NCBI RefSeq assembly: GCF_000024105.1
Contig: NC_013171.1
Span: forward strand, 124,001 to 188,000
Source of the DNA: Anaerococcus prevotii DSM 20548
GTDB lineage: Bacteria; Bacillota; Clostridia; Tissierellales; Peptoniphilaceae
Direction: 5' to 3'
DNA: 64,000 nucleotides
In this document: positions 52,911 through 63,014 of the stretch, piece by piece
Numbering within the stretch: the stretch's first letter is position 1
Layout: each line of letters begins with the position of its first letter
The notes under the pieces: generated by a model
What the model was told of the DNA's origin: nothing
The model's input: the letters and a program-made list of their open reading frames with translations, nothing else
The model's database searches: none
Made by a program: the position numbers and the translations under genes

Positions 52911-55528
52911 AAAAGACTATCCACATAGTAAGCCATACTCACTGGGACAGGGAATGGTACATGCCCTATGAGAAGCACCATATGCGCCTAATAGACCTTA
53001 TGGATGGGGTGATAGAAGCCTTCAAGGATCCTGATTTTAAGTATTATTGGCTTGATGGCCATTACCTTCCTATAGAAGACTATCTAGAAGTTAAGCCAGA
53101 AAATAGGAAGATAATCGAGGAATTAATTGAGGCCGGTAAGCTTAAGCTAGGTCCTTGGTATATCTTGCAAGATGCCTTTCTCACGAGTGGAGAATCTAAT
53201 ATCAAAAATCTAAGTCTAGGAATTAAAAGTATAGAAAAATGGGGAAAGCCTTCGATGATTGGCTATTTCCCAGATACTTTTGGCAATATTGGTCAGGCTA
53301 GCCAAATTCTTCAAAAAGCAGGAATAAAGGTCGCCTACTTTGGAAGAGGGGTCAAGGCTACAGGCTTTGATAATGTGGTTATAGATGATTTCACTTCCAA
53401 AAACTCAGAGATTTATTGGAGGTCTCCTAATGGAGACGAGGTCTTGGGGATTCTTTTTGCTAACTGGTATAGCAATGGACTAGACATTCCAGAAAATGAG
53501 CTAGAGCTTAAAGCTTATATGGATCAAAAGATTTTAGATATGGAAAAGTACGCCTCAACTAATCAATTGCTCTTGATGAACGGTTGCGACCATTCACCTG
53601 TTCAAAAAAACATAGGCCAAATCATAAAAAAGGCCAACGAGCTTTATGAGGATTATGAATTTGTTCACTCAAACTTGGACTTGTATTTCGAAAGTGTAAG
53701 AAAAGAAGTTAAAGATATCGATACTATAAAAGGCGAGCTTAGAAGTCAAACGACTGATGGTTGGTGGACTCTAAATTCGACATCATCTTCTAGATATTAT
53801 CTAAAAAAATTCAACAAGACTTTGGAGATGAGACTTGAAGAAATCATCCAGCCACTTTTTACTCTATTTGTTAAAAAGGAAGACTATCCTAGCGAAAAGA
53901 TTGATTATTTCTACAAAAATCTCATCAAAAATCATCCCCATGATAGCATATGCGCATGCTCTGTGGATTCGGTTCATGATGGCAATCTCAGACGCTTCAA
54001 AGATGTAAGTGAAGGGCTTGATTATCTTTACGATCTAGCTAGGGAAAAAATCAGAGAAAATACCCAAAATACTAAGAAAAATAGCATCTGTGTCATAAAC
54101 ACTCTGCCATACAGGAGACTTAAGGAAGTTGAAAGAGAAATAGAAGTTGATAAGAAGTTTTTCGGTATAGATTTCCCAGAAGTTTATGATAGCTTATCTG
54201 GAAAAGAGATAAAAAGCTATAAGTTAGTTGATGAAAAAGGCGAGGAAATTCCAGCAGAGATTAGGTATTTGGGAACTGGATTTTCCTATGAGCTTCCTAA
54301 TGATAAATTTAGAAAGCCTTACTTTGCCAACAAAATAAAGATTCGTTTTAGCCTAGAACTCGATCCTTTTGAGAAGAAAATTTTAAGTTTAGTAGAAGGA
54401 AGGTCTTCCTTCGAATCCAAAGAAATAGAAAAAAACATAGTCGAAAATGCTTACTATAGGATAGAAATTAAGGAAAAGGCAAATCTCGATATTTATGATA
54501 AGATAAATCAAATAACCTACAAAGATGTCCTCACCATAGAAGATACTGGTGATATAGGAAATGAGTATATTTATAGACAGTCTTCTGACAATTTGAGGAT
54601 TCTTGGTGGGAAATTGATAGATAAAAAAATCATCAGAGAAAATGATAAGACAATTATAAGGCTTAGGGAAAAATTCTCCTTACCAGAAGGGGCGGAGGAT
54701 AGGCTTAAGGATGAGCAAATCCGCCTTAATGATATTACAAGAAGAAGGGCCAATAGGAAAAAGACTTATGTCGATATGATAATCGAAAAAGAGATAAAAG
54801 TCTTCGATAAGAAAGCTCCCCTAGAGATTAAGATAAGGCTTAAAAATATAAGCAAGAATCATAGAATGAGGGTGCTTTTCGGTCATGATTTGAAAACTGA
54901 TAAGGTATTTGCTGAATCTATATTTGAATGTGTCAAAAGAGATGCCTATCCTCCAGATACTTGGAAAAACCCAGATTATTCACAAAACTTCAATAGATAT
55001 GTTCAAGTCGTAGATGATGATAAAAGAGGTTTTGGAGTCTCAGCCATAGGTCCTGCAGAATATGAAATGCTAGAAGATGAAGGCCTTTTCATCACACTTT
55101 TTAGGTCTGTCGGAGAGCTTGGAGATTGGGGATATTTTCCTACTCCAGATGCCCAACTTATAAAAGACGAGCTAAAGGATATGGAGTTTGACTTTTATTT
55201 TGATAGCTTTAAGGAAGATCTTGATAGAAATAGGATAGATATTCTTAAGGCTAGGCTAGATTTCTTTAACCTGGATCTTTTGGACAATAATGATAAAGAT
55301 ATATCTTTAAATATTCCTAATATAGATTTGGGAGCTAATCTATTTTCTACGATTTTTAGAAATGAAAAGGGACAAGCCTTCTTAAGGATTTATAATCCTA
55401 GCCCAAGCCCTAAAGCTATCGGTATTAAGGCAGATGAATATGATATTTTGGCAAGGAAGAAGATAAAAGATGGACCTTTTGGAGAAATTCCTCCATATGA
55501 AATTAAAACATACAGATTGGAGCTTTAA
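52907..55528 (+). CDS. GH38 family alpha-mannosidase
   Basis: An 873-residue enzyme. The zinc-binding start is HTHWDREWYMP, the catalytic nucleophile is in YFPDTFGNIGQ near residue 121, and the helical middle and beta-rich C-terminal domains follow in the usual order. No signal peptide. Streptococcal relatives prefer alpha-1,3 mannose. The ATG overlaps the stop of the GH84 gene by 4 bases, and the GH125 gene overlaps its own stop by one. Confidence 0.93.
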   Translation: MKKTIHIVSHTHWDREWYMPYEKHHMRLIDLMDGVIEAFKDPDFKYYWLDGHYLPIEDYLEVKPENRKIIEELIEAGKLKLGPWYILQDAFLTSGESNIKNLSLGIKSIEKWGKPSMIGYFPDTFGNIGQASQILQKAGIKVAYFGRGVKATGFDNVVIDDFTSKNSEIYWRSPNGDEVLGILFANWYSNGLDIPENELELKAYMDQKILDMEKYASTNQLLLMNGCDHSPVQKNIGQIIKKANELYEDYEFVHSNLDLYFESVRKEVKDIDTIKGELRSQTTDGWWTLNSTSSSRYYLKKFNKTLEMRLEEIIQPLFTLFVKKEDYPSEKIDYFYKNLIKNHPHDSICACSVDSVHDGNLRRFKDVSEGLDYLYDLAREKIRENTQNTKKNSICVINTLPYRRLKEVEREIEVDKKFFGIDFPEVYDSLSGKEIKSYKLVDEKGEEIPAEIRYLGTGFSYELPNDKFRKPYFANKIKIRFSLELDPFEKKILSLVEGRSSFESKEIEKNIVENAYYRIEIKEKANLDIYDKINQITYKDVLTIEDTGDIGNEYIYRQSSDNLRILGGKLIDKKIIRENDKTIIRLREKFSLPEGAEDRLKDEQIRLNDITRRRANRKKTYVDMIIEKEIKVFDKKAPLEIKIRLKNISKNHRMRVLFGHDLKTDKVFAESIFECVKRDAYPPDTWKNPDYSQNFNRYVQVVDDDKRGFGVSAIGPAEYEMLEDEGLFITLFRSVGELGDWGYFPTPDAQLIKDELKDMEFDFYFDSFKEDLDRNRIDILKARLDFFNLDLLDNNDKDISLNIPNIDLGANLFSTIFRNEKGQAFLRIYNPSPSPKAIGIKADEYDILARKKIKDGPFGEIPPYEIKTYRLEL

Positions 55529-56808
55529 TGAAAGAAATTGTAAAAGAATTGATCGATCAAGTTAATGAAAGCGATGATCTTAGTCCTGAGATAAAGAAAA
55601 TTTTCGCCAAAGCAATAAATAACACTTTCACAACCACTATGAAAGAGACTGAAAGGGGAGATGTCTTCGTCATAACAGGAGATATAGAGGCCATGTGGCT
55701 AAGGGATTCTAGTGGACAAATAAGGCCGCTGTTTTATATAGATAGCAAAGAGGCTGATGAACTTATTAGGAAGGTCTTAAAAAGACAAATATTTTGTCTT
55801 GACAAAGATCTCTATGCTAATGCCTTTAACCTTAAGGCTAACTCCAGGAGCTGGAGCGATAAGGACATAACTGACTTCGATTCTCCTTGGATTTGGGAGA
55901 GAAAGTACGAGCTGGATTCACTGTGCTATGTTATGGAAGTGGCTTATATGTACTACGAGAAAACTCATGATAAGACGGTTTTTAATGAAGACTTCCTAAA
56001 AGTTTTAGAAAAAATCCTTGATTTAATTAAGCTAGAGCAAAATCACGAAAATTCTACCTATGAATTCGAAAGACCTGACCCTTGGGCACCTTCAGATTCC
56101 TTAAGAAATGGTAAGAGAGGAACTGAGATAGGATTTACAGGAATGAGCTGGACAGGTTTTAGGCCTAGCGATGATTCATGCTTATACCAATACCTTATTC
56201 CTTCCAATGCCTTCGCTACTGTGGTCTTAAAAAGACTTGCCAAGGCCTTAAGACAAGAAGAGATTAGACTTGATCTATGTGAAAAAATGGACGACTTGGC
56301 CATTGAGATAGATCATGGAATTAGGGAATATGGAATTATAGAAGATGAAGATTTTGGCAAAATTTATGCTTACGAAACAGATGGACTTGGATCTTATAAT
56401 TTGATGGATGATGCTAATATCCCAAGCCTACTTTCCCTTCCTTATTTAGGATATGTAGATAAGAAAGATCCAATTTATAAAAACACTAGGGCCTTTATCC
56501 TTTCGGAAAAGAACAAGAATTATTTTGAAGGAAAGGCGGCCAAGGGAATAGGATCAGACCACACTCCCAAGGACTACATCTGGCATTTGGCCTTAGCAAT
56601 GGAGCTTATGACAGCTGATTCTAGGGATGAGATGGATCGTATATTAGCTTATTTTGAAAAAACTCACGCAGGAAAATACCTGATGCATGAAGGTTTCCAT
56701 AAGGATAATCCTAGCGAATATACCAGAGATTGGTTCTCCTGGGCTAATTCGATATTCGTAGAGGCAGTCCTAAGATATATAGGAATAGATATGGTAAAGG
56801 CTAGCTAA
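55528..56808 (+). CDS. GH125 family exo-alpha-1,6-mannosidase
   Basis: A 426-residue (alpha/alpha)6-barrel enzyme. Family motifs include GDIEAMWLRDSSGQIRP (acid aspartate), WAPSDSLRNG, GMSWTGFRPSDDSC and WFSWANSIFVE near the end. It cleaves terminal alpha-1,6 mannose, complementing GH38. Cytoplasmic. Its 3' end overlaps the converging RpiR gene by 8 bases. Confidence 0.93.
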   Translation: MKEIVKELIDQVNESDDLSPEIKKIFAKAINNTFTTTMKETERGDVFVITGDIEAMWLRDSSGQIRPLFYIDSKEADELIRKVLKRQIFCLDKDLYANAFNLKANSRSWSDKDITDFDSPWIWERKYELDSLCYVMEVAYMYYEKTHDKTVFNEDFLKVLEKILDLIKLEQNHENSTYEFERPDPWAPSDSLRNGKRGTEIGFTGMSWTGFRPSDDSCLYQYLIPSNAFATVVLKRLAKALRQEEIRLDLCEKMDDLAIEIDHGIREYGIIEDEDFGKIYAYETDGLGSYNLMDDANIPSLLSLPYLGYVDKKDPIYKNTRAFILSEKNKNYFEGKAAKGIGSDHTPKDYIWHLALAMELMTADSRDEMDRILAYFEKTHAGKYLMHEGFHKDNPSEYTRDWFSWANSIFVEAVLRYIGIDMVKAS

Positions 56809-57532
56809 GATAGGCTTCACAAATCATATCGAGGATTAAGGTTACAGGAAAAATCTTTGAAATCTTGTAAGAATAGCTTGGATAGGGAGGCAATAAGATA
56901 GTGTTTGTCGCTATATTTTTAAGAGTAGACTCATTATTGCCAGTTATGGCGAGGATATTTGCATTTTTATCTTTTGCAAAGCGAACTCCTTCTAGGAGAT
57001 TGTTGTTTTCTCCAGAAAGTGATATGGCTATCAATAAGTCTTTCGCATCAAGACTTTTAGTAAGTAGATTTATACTGTAAGGCTCTTTGGCGTAGTCGGT
57101 ATTATTTAGGCCGATTTCTCCGAATTTGTAGACGAATTCATTGGCACAAAGACCAGACGAACCTATTCCTATAACGGCAATCCTTCCGAAACTATCAAAA
57201 GATTTGATAAAGCTAAGAGTTTTCTCATCGAAGGCTTCGATAGAATTAATAAAATTAATATAAATCTCTTGGCTAAGGGACTTAGTCCTTCTAGGTTTTT
57301 TAGAAATATCAAACTTAAGCTCAGAGAAACCATCAAATCCAAGCTTTTGGGCAAACCTTGTAATGGTGGAGTTTGAGACTTTAAGGATTTCGGATAAGTC
57401 ATTGATATTTATATGACTAAAGTCGACATTTATATCTTTGATTTTATCAACGATAATATTTTCTGACTTAGATAACTTTATATTTTTTGAGCTTATTATG
57501 TCCATAATAAAATTGTAATTAGCATTTGTCAT
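56801..57532 (-). CDS. RpiR/MurR family transcriptional regulator
   Basis: A 243-residue regulator with an N-terminal HTH_6 domain (SEILKVSNSTITRFAQKLGFDGFSEL) and a C-terminal SIS sugar-phosphate-binding domain (IAVIGIGSSGLCANEF, ISLSGENNNLLEG). The ATG at 57532 follows AGGAG; an upstream start at 57604 would invade the divergent ROK gene. It is the only regulator in the locus and is likely to sense an amino-sugar or mannose phosphate and control the glycan genes. Confidence 0.9.
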   Translation of the reverse strand: MTNANYNFIMDIISSKNIKLSKSENIIVDKIKDINVDFSHININDLSEILKVSNSTITRFAQKLGFDGFSELKFDISKKPRRTKSLSQEIYINFINSIEAFDEKTLSFIKSFDSFGRIAVIGIGSSGLCANEFVYKFGEIGLNNTDYAKEPYSINLLTKSLDAKDLLIAISLSGENNNLLEGVRFAKDKNANILAITGNNESTLKNIATNTILLPPYPSYSYKISKIFPVTLILDMICEAYLS

Positions 57533-57573
57533 TTGATCACTCCTAGAGATAATTATAACATAAGAGGAAAACA

Positions 57574-58446
57574 ATGTATTTAGTATTTGATATTGGTGGC
57601 TCATCTACCAAGTATGCACTTATAGAAAATGAAAAAATAATTATGAAAGATTCGGACAAAAGTCTTCCCACTATGAAAGAATTTATAGAGTTTTTGGAAG
57701 ATACTACAGAATCTTTCCTTAAAGATTATGATATAGAAGCTATTGGATTCTCATCTCCTGGTAGGGTTGATAGCAAAACGCTTGAGGTGGGAGGACTAAG
57801 TGCTCTCAATTATTTAGCTGAGAAAAATTTTGCAAAACATATAGAGGATAAATATTCTATCCCAGTTGCTATAGAAAATGACGCAAACTGTGCGGCCCTT
57901 GGAGAAATATATTATAAAAATCCTGAGGAAAATCTCCTAGCCTTTGTAATAATTGGGTCGGGTATTGGAGGGGCCTTAGTTAAAGATTCTCAAATTATAA
58001 GGGGCTTAAGTCTTGAAAGTGGCGAGTTTGGCTATATGCTCTTTAACGACTTTGGTAAAATCAAAAACTTATCCAGCCTAGGGACTTTACCAAATGTAAG
58101 GCGCACTATAAAAGAAAAATACGGTATAGATTCGGACACATACGAAATATTTGATAAGTATCTTAAGAAAGAGAATCCTTTCTATGGAGAAGTAGATAAG
58201 ATGTTTACCTACCTTGCTATGGGCCTATACAACATAGCCTATGCTATTAATCCGGAAGTAATCTATATAGGAGGGGCTGTTTCTGAGGATGAAAGATTTA
58301 TAAATTCCATTAGAGAAAAATTAGAAGATGATATTTTCCGAGGAGTTAGCTTAAATATTAGGCCAGTGTCCTTTTATAATGACAATAATCTCTATGGAGC
58401 CTATGCGAATATTAAATTAAAAGAAGAAAGGATAAAAAATGATTAA
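57574..58446 (+). CDS. ROK family protein (sugar kinase) of the glycan locus
   Basis: A 290-residue ROK protein with the ATP-binding start FDIGGSSTKYALIE, catalytic region AIENDANCAALGE (the END-N pattern with the base aspartate) and GSGIGGALV. It has GEFGYML in place of the usual zinc-binding loop cysteines, so it belongs to the zinc-less group, like the ROK protein in streptococcal N-glycan loci. Divergent from the RpiR gene by 41 bases. It may phosphorylate mannose or GlcNAc. The gene overlaps the GH1 gene by 8 bases. Confidence 0.85.
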   Translation: MYLVFDIGGSSTKYALIENEKIIMKDSDKSLPTMKEFIEFLEDTTESFLKDYDIEAIGFSSPGRVDSKTLEVGGLSALNYLAEKNFAKHIEDKYSIPVAIENDANCAALGEIYYKNPEENLLAFVIIGSGIGGALVKDSQIIRGLSLESGEFGYMLFNDFGKIKNLSSLGTLPNVRRTIKEKYGIDSDTYEIFDKYLKKENPFYGEVDKMFTYLAMGLYNIAYAINPEVIYIGGAVSEDERFINSIREKLEDDIFRGVSLNIRPVSFYNDNNLYGAYANIKLKEERIKND

Positions 58447-59812
58447 ATTTCCTAAGGATTTCCTATTTGGTTCTGCAACATCCGCCTGCCAATCAGAAGG
58501 CGGACAAGTTGATGGGAAAAGTGAAAGTATTTGGGACTATTGGTATAAGAAAGAACCTTACAAGTTTCACGACAGAATAGGACCAGAAAATACATCGAAT
58601 TTTTACTTTGATTATAAGGAAAATGTAGAACTCTTAGAAAAAATAGGCCATAATTCCTTCAGGACTTCTATTTCTTGGGCAAGACTTATACCTAAAATGG
58701 ACGGTAAGGTAAATCCTAAGGCCGTGGACTTTTACGAAAATTATTTCAAGGAAATCAAGGCCAAAGGAATCAAGCTTTTCGTAAATCTGTTTCACTTCGA
58801 TATGCCTATGTATCTTCAAGAAATAGGGGGATGGGAAAATAAGGAAGTTGTCGAAAGATATGTATCCTATGCAAAGACTTGCTTTAAGCTTTTTGGTAAA
58901 TACGCCGACTGTTTTTTTACCTTCAATGAGCCAATAGTTCATGTAGAATGTGGTTATCTATACCAATATCACTATCCTTGCGAAGTAAATCCCAAAAAGG
59001 CTGTCCAAGTTGCTTATAATACCCAACTTGCTTCAGCTTTGGCTATTAAAGCCCTAAGGGAGATAGATAAGGATAAAAAAATTGGCATAATCTTAAACTT
59101 AACCCCAGCTTATCCTAGAAGCCAGAACGAAAACGACCTAAAGGCGGCTGAGATTGCAGACTTATTTGCTCAGAAATCCTTCCTGGACCCATCAGTTCTA
59201 GGAGTTTATCCTAAAAAGCTTGTAGAAATTATAAAAAAGGAAGGGTTAATTCCAGAATATAGCAAAAAAGAGCTTGATATAATAAAAGAAAATACCGTTG
59301 ACTTTCTTGGAGTAAATTACTACCAACCCTTGAGGGTTATGGAAAATCCTTATACATATAAGGAAAGTGCAATCTTTATGCCAAGTAAATATTATCTTTC
59401 CTACGATATGCCAGGCAAGAGGATGAATCCCTACAGGGGCTGGGAGATATATCCAAAAGCCATCTACGATATAGCCATAAATATCAAGGAAAATTACAAT
59501 AATATCGACTGGATGATTACGGAAAATGGCATGGGGGTAGAAAACGAGGAAAGATTTAGGAAAGACGGAAGGATTGAGGACGATTACAGAATTGATTTTA
59601 TCAAAGAACATCTGACATATCTAAGTAAGGCTATTGATGAGGGGGCCAACTGCAAGGGTTACCATTTGTGGACCTTTATAGACAACTGGTCTTGGCTTAA
59701 TGCTTACAAAAATAGGTATGGGCTTGTAGAATATAAGCTAGAAACTGGACAAAGATTAATCAAAAAATCAGGTCTTTGGTTTAAGAAGCTTAGCGAAGAG
59801 AAGGGATTCTAG
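58439..59812 (+). CDS. GH1 family glycosidase (6-phospho-beta-glucosidase-like)
   Basis: A 457-residue (beta/alpha)8 enzyme. The acid/base motif is TFNEP near residue 162 and the nucleophile motif ITENGMG near 361, both intact. It starts FPKDFLFGSATSACQSEGG, the GH1 opening. A GH1 gene also occurs in the S. pyogenes glycan locus. Whether it takes phosphorylated or free beta-glycosides cannot be settled by eye; the C-terminal loop around FIDNWSWLNAYKNRYGLVE suggests a free-sugar rather than a classical 6-phospho enzyme. Confidence 0.85.
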   Translation: MIKFPKDFLFGSATSACQSEGGQVDGKSESIWDYWYKKEPYKFHDRIGPENTSNFYFDYKENVELLEKIGHNSFRTSISWARLIPKMDGKVNPKAVDFYENYFKEIKAKGIKLFVNLFHFDMPMYLQEIGGWENKEVVERYVSYAKTCFKLFGKYADCFFTFNEPIVHVECGYLYQYHYPCEVNPKKAVQVAYNTQLASALAIKALREIDKDKKIGIILNLTPAYPRSQNENDLKAAEIADLFAQKSFLDPSVLGVYPKKLVEIIKKEGLIPEYSKKELDIIKENTVDFLGVNYYQPLRVMENPYTYKESAIFMPSKYYLSYDMPGKRMNPYRGWEIYPKAIYDIAINIKENYNNIDWMITENGMGVENEERFRKDGRIEDDYRIDFIKEHLTYLSKAIDEGANCKGYHLWTFIDNWSWLNAYKNRYGLVEYKLETGQRLIKKSGLWFKKLSEEKGF

Positions 59813-59895
59813 GAAAATTATTATCTATTTCAAATCAATTTCCCTAATTGACAAAAATCCCTTATAATATAAGTAAGAACTATAAAGGAGTAAGT

Positions 59896-60759
59896 ATGTA
59901 CGGATCTATTGAATTGGGCGGAACCAAGATTAGGTGCGCCATTTTAGATGAAATCGGAAATATTGTCAAAGAAATTAGGGTAGAGACCAAGGACCCTGAG
60001 GAAAATATGAAGGATGTGGTGGATTTTCTTAAGAAAAATCCTGTAGAAAGCATTGGAATCGGAGCCTTCGGACCAATCGATGTGGACAAGGAGTCAAAGA
60101 CTTACGGCTTTGTCCTAGAAACTCCAAAGAAGCTTTGGAGAAACTTTGACCTTCTAGGATCTATCAAGAAAGAACTCAACCTACCTATGGGCTTTACTAC
60201 AGATGTTGGAGCTAGTGGAATTGGTGAATATAGGTATGGAGCTAGCAAGGATAAGAGATCTTCCCTCTACCTAACTATAGGAACTGGAGTCGGCGGATCT
60301 TATATCCAAGATGGGACCTTACTTCAAGGATTTTCTCATCCTGAGATGGGACACATTGAGATTGCTAGGGAAGAAGGAGATGAGGTAGAAAGCTTCTGCG
60401 ACTTCCACGATTCTTGCTTTGAAGGACTTTGTGCAGGACCTGCCCTTGAACTTAGGACTGGACAAAGGGGAGAGAATCTCGATAAGGATGACCCAGCCTT
60501 TGATATCCTCGCCAAATATATAGCCAAGGGCCTTATGACCTACACCATGATCCTAAGACCTCATATCATAATAATTGGAGGCGGAGTAGCCAATAAGGAA
60601 GGGATGATTGAAAAAATCAGAAGAGAATTTGAAAAATTAGATAATCACTATATAGATATTCCTAATGCGGATGAATATATAGTCTTTCCTGAGCTTGGCA
60701 ACGAAGCAGGACTAATCGGAGGATATGTACTTGCCAAGGAAGCCTTAAAGGAAGAATAA
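59896..60759 (+). CDS. Zinc-containing ROK fructokinase/mannokinase
   Basis: A 287-residue ROK kinase. The ATP motif is ELGGTKIRCAILDE, the catalytic segment TDVGASGIGEY, and zinc ligands lie in ESFCDFHDSCFEGL, the C-x2-H-x2-C fructokinase loop (ScrK/YdhR group). These enzymes phosphorylate fructose and often mannose, so it can supply mannose-6-phosphate to ManA. The ATG at 59896 follows AAAGGAG. An upstream start at 59848 has no ribosome site. Confidence 0.87.
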   Translation: MYGSIELGGTKIRCAILDEIGNIVKEIRVETKDPEENMKDVVDFLKKNPVESIGIGAFGPIDVDKESKTYGFVLETPKKLWRNFDLLGSIKKELNLPMGFTTDVGASGIGEYRYGASKDKRSSLYLTIGTGVGGSYIQDGTLLQGFSHPEMGHIEIAREEGDEVESFCDFHDSCFEGLCAGPALELRTGQRGENLDKDDPAFDILAKYIAKGLMTYTMILRPHIIIIGGGVANKEGMIEKIRREFEKLDNHYIDIPNADEYIVFPELGNEAGLIGGYVLAKEALKEE

Positions 60760-60763
60760 AAAT

Positions 60764-60800
60764 AAGCTCTCGCTTGGACTTATCCTAAGTGAGAGCTTTT
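60764..60800. terminator. Bidirectional terminator between ROK kinase and pncB
   Basis: AAGCTCTCGCTT (60764-60775) pairs with AAGTGAGAGCTT (60787-60798, one G-U pair), and T-rich sequence follows on the plus side, A-rich on the other. Confidence 0.8.
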
Positions 60801-60803
60801 AAC

Positions 60804-62246
60804 TTACTTTCTTTTAGCTTCTAGTATTAGGTTTTGTTTTAGATTCCACAAGTCTTGGGATAGGTCGACATAATAGTTATGAGGCTGGTCGAATCTCTTA
60901 ACTTCTTCCCATAAGCTTTTAACTTCTCCTTTAGAATAAGAAGCAATTTCTTCAAGGCTTGGGCTTTCGTATACCAAATCTCCCTTATCGAAGATTTGAA
61001 CTTGCATAGGTCGAGCCTTATAGTTTTCCATCCTCTTCATCTTCCAGGTAAAGAGTGGATCAAATATTACCATTGGTTTAGAATCGTCTATTTTTTCATC
61101 AGCTAAGGCGATGTAGTCTGCTTCTGCCTTGCCGGTTTCCTTATCATATAATCTGTAGACTTTCTTCTCGCCTGGAGTTGTGATTTTTTCTACGTTTTCT
61201 GAGACCTTTATCTTTGCCTCGATCTTTCCTTCTGTCTCTATTGCGACAAGCTTATAGACACCTCCAAAGACTGGGTCAGATTTGGCTGTGATTAGCCTTT
61301 CTCCTATACCAAATGAGTCGATTTTTGCTCCTTGGGAGAGGAGGGATTCGATTTTGAATTCATCTAGGGAGTTACTAGCCACGATTTTGGCATCGGTGAA
61401 GCCATTTTCATCTAGGATTTTTCTTACTTCCTTGGATAGGTAGGCCAAGTCTCCTGAGTCAATTCTTACTCCTCCACTAAGACCTTTTGGAACTAGTTCT
61501 TCCTCAAAGACCCTCATAGCATTAGGAAGGCCTGATCTTAGGGTATCGTAGGTATCGATTAAGAGGATACAATTATCAGGATAGGACTTAGCATAGGTCT
61601 TAAAGGCTTCATACTCGGTCGGAAAGGCTTGAATCCAAGAGTGAGCCATGGTGCCACTTGCCTTAAACTTATATTTTTGGGCAGAGTAGGTGTTACTTGT
61701 AATAGGTGCTCCTCCTATATAAGCAGCCCTTGCTCCGTTTATGGAAGCATCTGCTCCCTGGGCGCGTCTTGCCCCAAATTCCATAACTAGCCTATCTCCA
61801 GCAGACCTTACAATTCTGTTAGTCTTGGTCGCAACAAGGGAGTTAAAGTTCATTGATAAGAGTAGGTAAGTCTCTATAATAGAACATTCTATAATAGGGG
61901 CCTTGACTGTAACTATGGGTTCGTTAGGAAACATTACTGAACCTTCAGGAAAGGCCCAAATATCTCCAGTAAATTTGAAATCTCTCAAATAATCAAGAAA
62001 GCCCTCAGAAAAATCAGCATTTTCTCTAAAATATTCAATGTCTTCTTCGCTAAAACTTAGATTCTTAACATATTCTATTATATCATTAAGACCTGCGAAG
62101 ATTGAGAAACCAGCCTCGTCGGGATTTCTCCTATAGTAGGCATCAAAGACTGCTATAGTGTCTTTCATACCATTGTTAAAGTAAGCATTTGCCATAGTGA
62201 ATTCATAAAAATCACTAAGCATGGTTAAATTTCTATCTTCTTTCAT
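60804..62246 (-). CDS. pncB: Nicotinate phosphoribosyltransferase
   Basis: A 480-residue NAD-salvage enzyme forming nicotinate mononucleotide. Landmarks are LSDFYEFTMANAYF at the N terminus, EFGARRAQGADAS near residue 155, TMAHSWIQAF (the phosphorylated histidine region) and SGGVRIDSGDLAYLS. Full length for the long Firmicutes form. GAGGAG precedes the ATG. Monocistronic. Confidence 0.95.
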   Translation of the reverse strand: MKEDRNLTMLSDFYEFTMANAYFNNGMKDTIAVFDAYYRRNPDEAGFSIFAGLNDIIEYVKNLSFSEEDIEYFRENADFSEGFLDYLRDFKFTGDIWAFPEGSVMFPNEPIVTVKAPIIECSIIETYLLLSMNFNSLVATKTNRIVRSAGDRLVMEFGARRAQGADASINGARAAYIGGAPITSNTYSAQKYKFKASGTMAHSWIQAFPTEYEAFKTYAKSYPDNCILLIDTYDTLRSGLPNAMRVFEEELVPKGLSGGVRIDSGDLAYLSKEVRKILDENGFTDAKIVASNSLDEFKIESLLSQGAKIDSFGIGERLITAKSDPVFGGVYKLVAIETEGKIEAKIKVSENVEKITTPGEKKVYRLYDKETGKAEADYIALADEKIDDSKPMVIFDPLFTWKMKRMENYKARPMQVQIFDKGDLVYESPSLEEIASYSKGEVKSLWEEVKRFDQPHNYYVDLSQDLWNLKQNLILEAKRK

Positions 62247-62363
62247 AATCTCCTCGTTTTCTTTTCACTTCTTAATATTATACCCTATTAGAGTGGAGAT
62301 TAGATATTTTTTAACAAAAAGGGTAAAAGATTAGTAAAGACTTAGATAAGAATAGGAGAATGT

Positions 62364-63014
62364 ATGTATATTTTTGATATAGACGGTACTTTGTTAAACA
62401 CGATAGACTCAATTAGCTTTCATATAAATAAGACCTTGAAGGAATTTGGCCTAGGCAAGATTGATAAGGAAAAGGTGAGAGCCTTTGTGGGAAATGGTCC
62501 TGTAGTCTTGGTAAATAAGACCTTGGACTTTCTAGGAGCAAGCGATGAGGAAGACTTTAGGAAGAAATTCCTAGATACTTACAACAAATCCTACGATGAT
62601 GATCCAACTTATCTACTAAAGGCCTACGAAGGAATAAAGGAAAGCATAGACATCTTAAAAGGAAGAGGAGAGATAATAGCTTGCTTTTCTAACAAACCAG
62701 ATTCTACCTGCAAGAAGGTCATAAGCCATGTTTTCGGCAAGGATTATTTTGATTTTATCCTAGGCTATAAGGAAAGTTATGAGAGAAAGCCATCTCCTGA
62801 AGGCATAATGATAATCAAGGAGAGATTCGGGGTTAATTTTTCTGATATTTTATACTTTGGAGATAGCGAAGTAGATATGAAGTGCGGGAAAAACTCTGGA
62901 ATCTTTACTGTAGGATGTTCCTGGGGCTTTAGGTCAAGGGAAGTTCTCGAGAAAGAAAATCCAGATCTTATAATAGATGATCCGAAAGAGATTAAAGATA
63001 TAAGGAGGATATGA
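62364..63014 (+). CDS. HAD-superfamily phosphatase (phosphoglycolate phosphatase-like)
   Basis: A 216-residue HAD hydrolase with motif I FDIDGTLLN (nucleophile aspartate), motif II in ACFSNKP, the motif III lysine near YERKPSPEG and motif IV FGDSEVDMKCG. The helical cap of residues 16-85 places it with phosphoglycolate phosphatase. The ATG of the next gene overlaps its stop (ATGA), so the pair is translationally coupled. Substrate unknown. Confidence 0.85.
   Translation: MYIFDIDGTLLNTIDSISFHINKTLKEFGLGKIDKEKVRAFVGNGPVVLVNKTLDFLGASDEEDFRKKFLDTYNKSYDDDPTYLLKAYEGIKESIDILKGRGEIIACFSNKPDSTCKKVISHVFGKDYFDFILGYKESYERKPSPEGIMIIKERFGVNFSDILYFGDSEVDMKCGKNSGIFTVGCSWGFRSREVLEKENPDLIIDDPKEIKDIRRI

Noticed and set aside
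57533-57604. Longer RpiR protein starting at 57604
   Set aside because: It would overlap the start of the divergent ROK gene; AGGAG precedes the ATG at 57532.
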